DNA of 9,100 nucleotides, from NCBI GenBank assembly GCA_003222555.1, contig QHWL01000599.1, positions 1 to 9,100 on the forward strand, read 5' to 3'. The DNA is from Acidobacteriota bacterium (GTDB lineage Bacteria; Acidobacteriota; Vicinamibacteria; Vicinamibacterales; CAVVIG01). The position numbers and the translations under genes are program-made. The number at the start of each line of letters is the position of its first letter. The first letter of the stretch is position 1. Positions 5,277 through 9,100 of the stretch are shown piece after piece. Below the pieces are notes generated by a model. The model had not been told where the DNA came from. It saw only the letters and a program-made list of their open reading frames with translations, and ran no database searches.

Positions 5277-7649
5277 AGACGAAGAAATCCGTCGAAGCCG
5301 TAGACGAACCGGCGTTGACCCCGGACGCGCTCGCAGCTCTGAAGAGCGCGGGATTTTCCCGTAGAGTATTCCTGAAAGGCTCGGGCGCGCTCATCGTCAG
5401 CTTCAGCGTCGGCGGCCTGACGAAGAATCTCAAGACGGCCTTTGCTCAGGGTTTCAGCGGGCAAGGGAGCATCCAGCTCGACTCGTGGATCGCCATCGCC
5501 CAGGACGGGACCGTCACGGCCTACACCGGGAAGGCGGAACTGGGTCAGGGCATGTTCACGGTCCAGACGCAGTTGATTGCCGAAGAGCTCACCGTACCCG
5601 TCGCCCGCGTAAGACTGATTCAGTGCGATACGTCGATGACACCCGACCAGGGCATTACGTCGGGCAGCCAGTCGACCCCGACGAACTTCAATCACGCCAA
5701 CCTGGCCCTGGCCGGCGCCACGGCCCGCGAAGCGCTCGTCCGGCTCGCATCCACGCGCCTTGGCGTGGCCGCCGACGAGCTCACGATCAAAGACGGCGTG
5801 ATCAGCGTGAAGACCGACGCCTCCAAGCGCGTGAGTTACGGAGAATTAGTCGGAGGAAAGAAGTTCAATCTTCAGCTCAGCCGCACGGCGAAGCGGAAGG
5901 CCGCGGATCAGTGGACGGTTCTCGGAACATCCGTGCCGCGCCTCGACTTGCCGGCTGTCGCGACCGCGCAACTCGAGTACGTCCACAATGTGCGCGTGCC
6001 CGGCATGCTGCACGGCCGGGTGGTTCGGCCACCAGCCGTCGGCGCCCAGCTGGTTGGCGTCGATGAAAGTTCGGTTCGAGACGTTCCCGGCTTCGTGAAA
6101 GTGGTCGTCAAGGCCAACTTTGTCGGCGTCGTGGCCGAGAAACCGTGGCAGGCGATCCAGGTAGCCAACAAGCTGAAGGCCACGTGGACACCCGGCATCG
6201 GGTTGCCCAGCCATCGCGACTTCTACGAGTATCTGCGCAACGACAGAGCGACGCGTGACACGTTTCTCGTGAACTCCAAGGATGTCGATGCCAAGCTCGC
6301 AAGCGCTGCGAGCGTGGTGAAGGCGACTTACCTTCATCCCTATCAGATGCACGGATCGATCGGCAGCTCCTGCGCGGTCGCCGACGTTCGGGGCAACAGC
6401 GCAACCATCTGGCTGGTCGGCGACGCAGTCTGTCTACCCTCAACGAAACAGCACGGCGAAGCTGCTCGGTCTGCCGCCCGAGAACGTGCGGGTCATCTTC
6501 ACGAGAGGTTCCGGGTGCTACGGGCTCAACGGCGCCGACACTGTTTCATATGACGCGGCGCTGCTGTCGCAGGCGGTGGGCAGGCCCGTGCGTGTGCAGC
6601 TCATGCGGAAGGACGAGATGGCGTGGGAGAACTATGGATTCGCCTTCGTCATCGATCAGCGCGCGGGGTTGGACGCCGAGGGCAATATCATCGCCTGGGA
6701 CTACGAAGGCTGGTCTGCGGCTCTGGGAAACCGGCCGGGCAACGAGGCCCCGGGAAATGTCATCACGGGATTTCTCGCCGGCTTCGCGCCCGCGGCGTTT
6801 GTCCCACAAGCGCCAGCTCCAGATCCCGCCGGCCGGTTCAACAACGGCAACAACTCGGCCCCTTCTTATGTTGTCGGCTGCGTCGGCGACGCGTGCGGGG
6901 GCTCGGGCACCATCAAGAGCGAGCGCGTCCTCTCGCATCGCCTCAAAGGGCTCTTCTGGACGGGACCGTTGCGATCGCCAGAGCGGCTCCAGAACACCTT
7001 CGCTCACGAGTCGTTCATGGACGAAATCGCGGCCCGGGTGAAAGCCGACCCCGTGGCCTATCGGCTGCGTCACCTGAGCAATCCCCGGATCATCGATGTC
7101 GTGAAAGCGGCGGCGAAGGCCGCCAACTGGGACACGCGTCCCTCGCCCAGACCCGGCATTCGGCGAACCGGCATCCTCAGCGGCCGTGGGATCGCCTGCG
7201 TGGGGTACGAAGGCGAGAACGGATATTCGGGGATGGTGGCCGAAGTCGACGTCAATCAGAGCACAGGCGCGATTGTCGTGAAGCGGCTGGTCGTCGCCCA
7301 GGACTGCGGACCGATCTCGAGCCCCGATGGCTTGAAGAATCAGACCGAAGGCGGAGCCCTCCAGGGCCTGAGCCGCGCGCTCATGGAAGAAGTCACGTGG
7401 GACGACCAGAAGGTGACATCGGTCGACTGGAAAACCTATCACTCGATGGATCTGGGCAGCAAGGTCCCACAGATCGAGACCGTCCTCATCAATCGGACTG
7501 ACGAGGAGGCAACCGGCGCGGGCGAAACGGCAATCACGGTTGTCGCGGCCGCCATCGGTAATGCGATTTTCGACGCCACCGGCGCTCGCCTCCGCCAGGT
7601 TCCCTTTACTCCGGAGCGCGTGAAGGCGGCGCTCGCCGCTCGGACGTGA
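5273..7649 (+). pseudogene. Molybdopterin-binding subunit of xanthine-dehydrogenase-family oxidoreductase, frameshifted
   Basis: The catalytic subunit of an IorB-like molybdenum hydroxylase, which oxidises heteroaromatic or aldehyde substrates with water-derived oxygen. The start is the ATG at 5273 that overlaps the Fe-S subunit stop. SRRVFLK (29-35) followed by GSGALIVSFSVGG is a clear Tat signal, so the complex is meant for the periplasm. The N-terminal part has GKAELGQGMFTVQTQL (87-102), TSGSQSTPTNF (129-139) and MLHGRVVRPP (245-254), and reads correctly to W380 (6410-6412). The next four bases repeat ctgg, after which the correct frame continues at 6417 as SATQSVYPQRN, then RGSGCYGLNGADTVSYDAAL, GPLRSPERLQNTFAHESFMDE, RGIACVGYEG and TGAGETAI, with the presumed catalytic glutamate E750 (7524-7526). 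Repairing the duplication gives 790 residues, a normal length. As written, translation ends at 6553 without the molybdenum active site. No FAD subunit is present, as expected for the IorAB type, which donates to a cytochrome. Confidence 0.88.
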
Positions 7650-7686
7650 CCTCCGACCGCTCATACCCGTGAAAGAGGAGGAGACG

Positions 7687-8770
7687 ATGCCGACTCGCAG
7701 AGACTTCGTCAGGAATGTCGCCACCGCGACGGCCGGAGCGTTCCTTGGAGGTCGCGGCCTCGTGGACGCTGGCGTCGGATTGCTTCAGGGCCCCGCCCCG
7801 GCGAGGCGTCAGGTGTCGATCGGCGGCAAGCGCATCAAAGTGGTGGACGTGCACGCCCACACCTTCGTGCCGGACGTCTGGGAGGTGGTCAAGAACACCA
7901 AGCTGGCGGACCAGGCCAAGAACAACCTCACCGGCGCCATCGCGCTCGGCAACCCGGCGCGCTTGCAGTACATGGACAAGGAAGGCGATCAACGTCAATG
8001 GCTGGGGCTACTCGGCGGAGCGGGAGCTCGCGCGCGACGTCGTCAAGGTGCAGAACGAAAAGATTTCGCAGTTCTGTGCCGCGCATCCGGATCGGTTCGT
8101 GGGGATGGCGACGGTGGCGTTGCAGCACCCGGATCTCGCGGCCGATCAGTTGGACGAAGCCGTGAAGAAGCTGGGCATGCGGGGGGCGGCCATCGGGGGG
8201 AGTGTCGAAGGGCAGGAGCTCTCGGACCGCAAGTTCGATCCGTTCTGGGCGAAAGCGGAGGAGCTCGGCGTGATGCTGTTCATGCATCCGCAGAATGCGC
8301 CGGGCACCACCAACAATCCGCGGCTGCAGGGCAAGGGCGGCTTGGGCAACACGATCGGGAATCCGCTCGAGACGACGGTCTTCCTCTCGCATTTGATTTT
8401 CGAAGGGACGCTGGATCGGTTCCCTGGACTGAAAATCTGCGGCGCGCATGCAGGCGGATACCTGCCGTCCTACAGCGGCCGGTCGGACGCACTGTGCGGG
8501 CGAGGCAACGGCGCCGATTGCAAGGCCCTCAAGCAAAAGCCGAGCGAGTACTTCAGGAAGCAGCTCTTCGTCGACACGATGATCTTCCACGAAGACGGCC
8601 TGCGGCACCTCGTCGCTGAAGTTGGCGTCGACCACATCTTTTACGGCACCGACTATCCCTTCGACTGGCCGGTGGGTATTGATTTTGTCCTCAAAGCACC
8701 GTTCTTGAAGAACGCCGAGAAGGAAGCAATCCTGGGCGGGAATCTGGTCAAGCTGCTCCACATTACGTAG
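7687..8770 (+). pseudogene. Tat-exported Amidohydro_2 family protein (copy 1), frameshifted
   Basis: A metal-dependent hydrolase or decarboxylase of the ACMSD-like Amidohydro_2 family. The ATG at 7687 has a strong site (aggagg 7676-7681). TRRDFVRN (3-10) plus ATATAGAFLGG is a Tat signal. Metal ligands are H56 and H58 (VDVHAHTF); after the break, and numbered on a joined product, come H200 (LFMHPQN), H254 (CGAHAGGYLPSYSGR) and D322 (YGTDYPFDWP). The frame is correct to MDKEG near 7986, then must shift to the frame reading INVNGWGYSAERELA. Removing one G would restore it, giving 360 residues, but relatives have a conserved GIDVQVLSIN here and the IDVQVLS part is absent, so a deletion of about 20 bases explains both. 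The native frame instead runs on as nonsense to a stop at 8619. It lies 37 bases after the molybdenum subunit, probably in the same operon, and is followed by a near-identical copy. Substrate unknown. Confidence 0.87.
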
Positions 8771-8885
8771 GACATACGGTTTCACAGAACGTAGGGCGGG
8801 CCTTATCAGGCCCGCCTAGGGTCCGCCCTACTTCTAGCGCAGTCGCGATTCTCACGTACAAAATCCAGGGTGTGAGGAGAAGACG
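8771..8885. promoter_or_regulatory. Spacer between amidohydrolase copies, possible separate promoter
   Basis: This 115-base spacer contains the nested palindrome (8791-8831) and then about 50 bases before the start of copy 2. No clear -35/-10 pair was recognised. If the palindrome terminates transcription, copy 2 needs its own promoter in 8832-8873. This is inference from layout only. Confidence 0.2.
8791..8831. repeat. Nested GC-rich palindrome between the two amidohydrolase copies
   Basis: Two alternative stems share bases. The inner one pairs ggcgggcct (8795-8803) with aggcccgcc (8808-8816) around a tatc loop. The outer one pairs gtagggcgg (8791-8799) with ccgccctac (8823-8831). Both are perfect 9-bp stems. 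It lies 20 bases after the stop of copy 1 and may act as a terminator, although only a short cttct follows. From memory, GTAGGGCGGGCC-type palindromes occur repeatedly in intergenic DNA of Vicinamibacteria-like genomes, so a dispersed REP-like element is the likelier reading. Confidence 0.6.
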
Positions 8886-9100
8886 ATGACAACTCGCAGA
8901 GACTTCGTCAGGAATGTCGCCACCGCGGCGGCCGGAGCGTTCCTTGGAGGTCGCAGCCTCGTGGACGCTGGCGTCGGATTGGTCCAGGGCCCCGCCCCGG
9001 CGAGGCGTCAGGTGTCGATCGGCGGCAAGCGCATCAAAGTGGTGGACGTGCACGCCCACACCTTCGTGCCGGACGTCTGGGAGGTGGTCAAGAACACCAA
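8886..9100 (+). CDS. Tat-exported Amidohydro_2 family protein (copy 2, 3' partial)
   Basis: The ATG at 8886 has an aggaga site at 8875-8880. The visible 71 codons and the final two bases align without gaps to copy 1 at a constant offset of 1199 bases, with 209 of 215 bases identical. The six differences fall in four codons, all changing the residue (P2T, T15A, G24S, L33V) and all within the first 33 codons. From codon 34 to the window end the two are identical. The Tat motif TRRDFVRN and the first metal motif VDVHAHTF (H56, H58) are kept. Homology upstream begins at the ribosome binding site (gaggag followed by one differing base, then agacg) and then stops. The window ends before the position where copy 1 is broken, so whether this copy is intact cannot be seen. 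It is probably the functional paralogue. Confidence 0.9.
   Translation, partial: MTTRRDFVRNVATAAAGAFLGGRSLVDAGVGLVQGPAPARRQVSIGGKRIKVVDVHAHTFVPDVWEVVKNT

Noticed and set aside
6405..6420. Splitting the molybdenum subunit into two genuine genes
   Set aside because: The second half has only a GTG at 6486 with no ribosome binding site, and the correct-frame homology begins earlier, at 6417. A split enzyme is unlikely.
6546..7724. Minus-strand open frame (392 codons) opposite the molybdenum subunit
   Set aside because: The plus strand carries clear molybdopterin-subunit motifs in the same stretch; the antisense product has none.
7970..8000. Programmed ribosomal frameshift in amidohydrolase copy 1
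   Set aside because: There is no slippery heptamer, no downstream hairpin was seen, and a conserved segment is missing at the same place, which points to a deletion.
1..9100. CRISPR array, tRNA, rRNA, transposon or phage genes
   Set aside because: No regularly spaced repeats, no tRNA cloverleaf, no transposase or integrase motifs were found on either strand.

Overview
The window looks like GC-rich chromosomal DNA from a soil or sediment bacterium of the Acidobacteriota, probably near the Vicinamibacteria. This is inferred from the gene set: a LIC_10091-like protein, a DUF4159 protein, Gly/Pro-rich exported SMP-30 proteins, a two-subunit molybdenum hydroxylase and Tat-exported Amidohydro_2 proteins. 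No rRNA, tRNA, CRISPR array, phage gene or transposase was seen.

Layout. Bases 1-1080 hold the 3' part of an exported conserved protein with a Rossmann/methyltransferase-like pattern. Bases 1115-2617 encode a biotin carboxylase subunit that stops before any biotin carrier domain. It meets a DUF4159 gene on the minus strand (2637-3491) tail to tail. A 317-base divergent intergenic region (3492-3808) carries an imperfect palindrome built on CTCTGCG and a candidate -10 box. From 3809 to the window end all genes lie on the plus strand: an exported SMP-30/gluconolactonase-like beta-propeller, a [2Fe-2S] subunit and a molybdopterin subunit of a xanthine-dehydrogenase-family oxidoreductase overlapping by ATGA, an amidohydrolase, and the start of a second, almost identical amidohydrolase.

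How they fit. The plus-strand genes look like a periplasmic catabolic module: an IorAB-type molybdenum hydroxylase without a FAD subunit, a lactonase-like propeller and a metal-dependent hydrolase/decarboxylase. The substrate cannot be told from sequence.

The main surprise is damage. The Fe-S subunit appears to lack about 30 residues in frame just before its first cysteine motif. The molybdopterin subunit is frameshifted by a 4-bp tandem duplication (ctggctgg, 6409-6416). The first amidohydrolase is frameshifted near 7984, best explained by a short deletion of about 20 bases that also removes a conserved segment. None of the three lesions is a homopolymer error. The broken amidohydrolase is followed 116 bases later by a paralogue that is identical from codon 34 to the window end. 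Either this is a decaying pathway with a back-up copy, or the assembly is faulty. I found no convincing new defence, RNA or mobile system; the most notable features are this lesion pattern, the tandem duplication and three palindromic intergenic elements.
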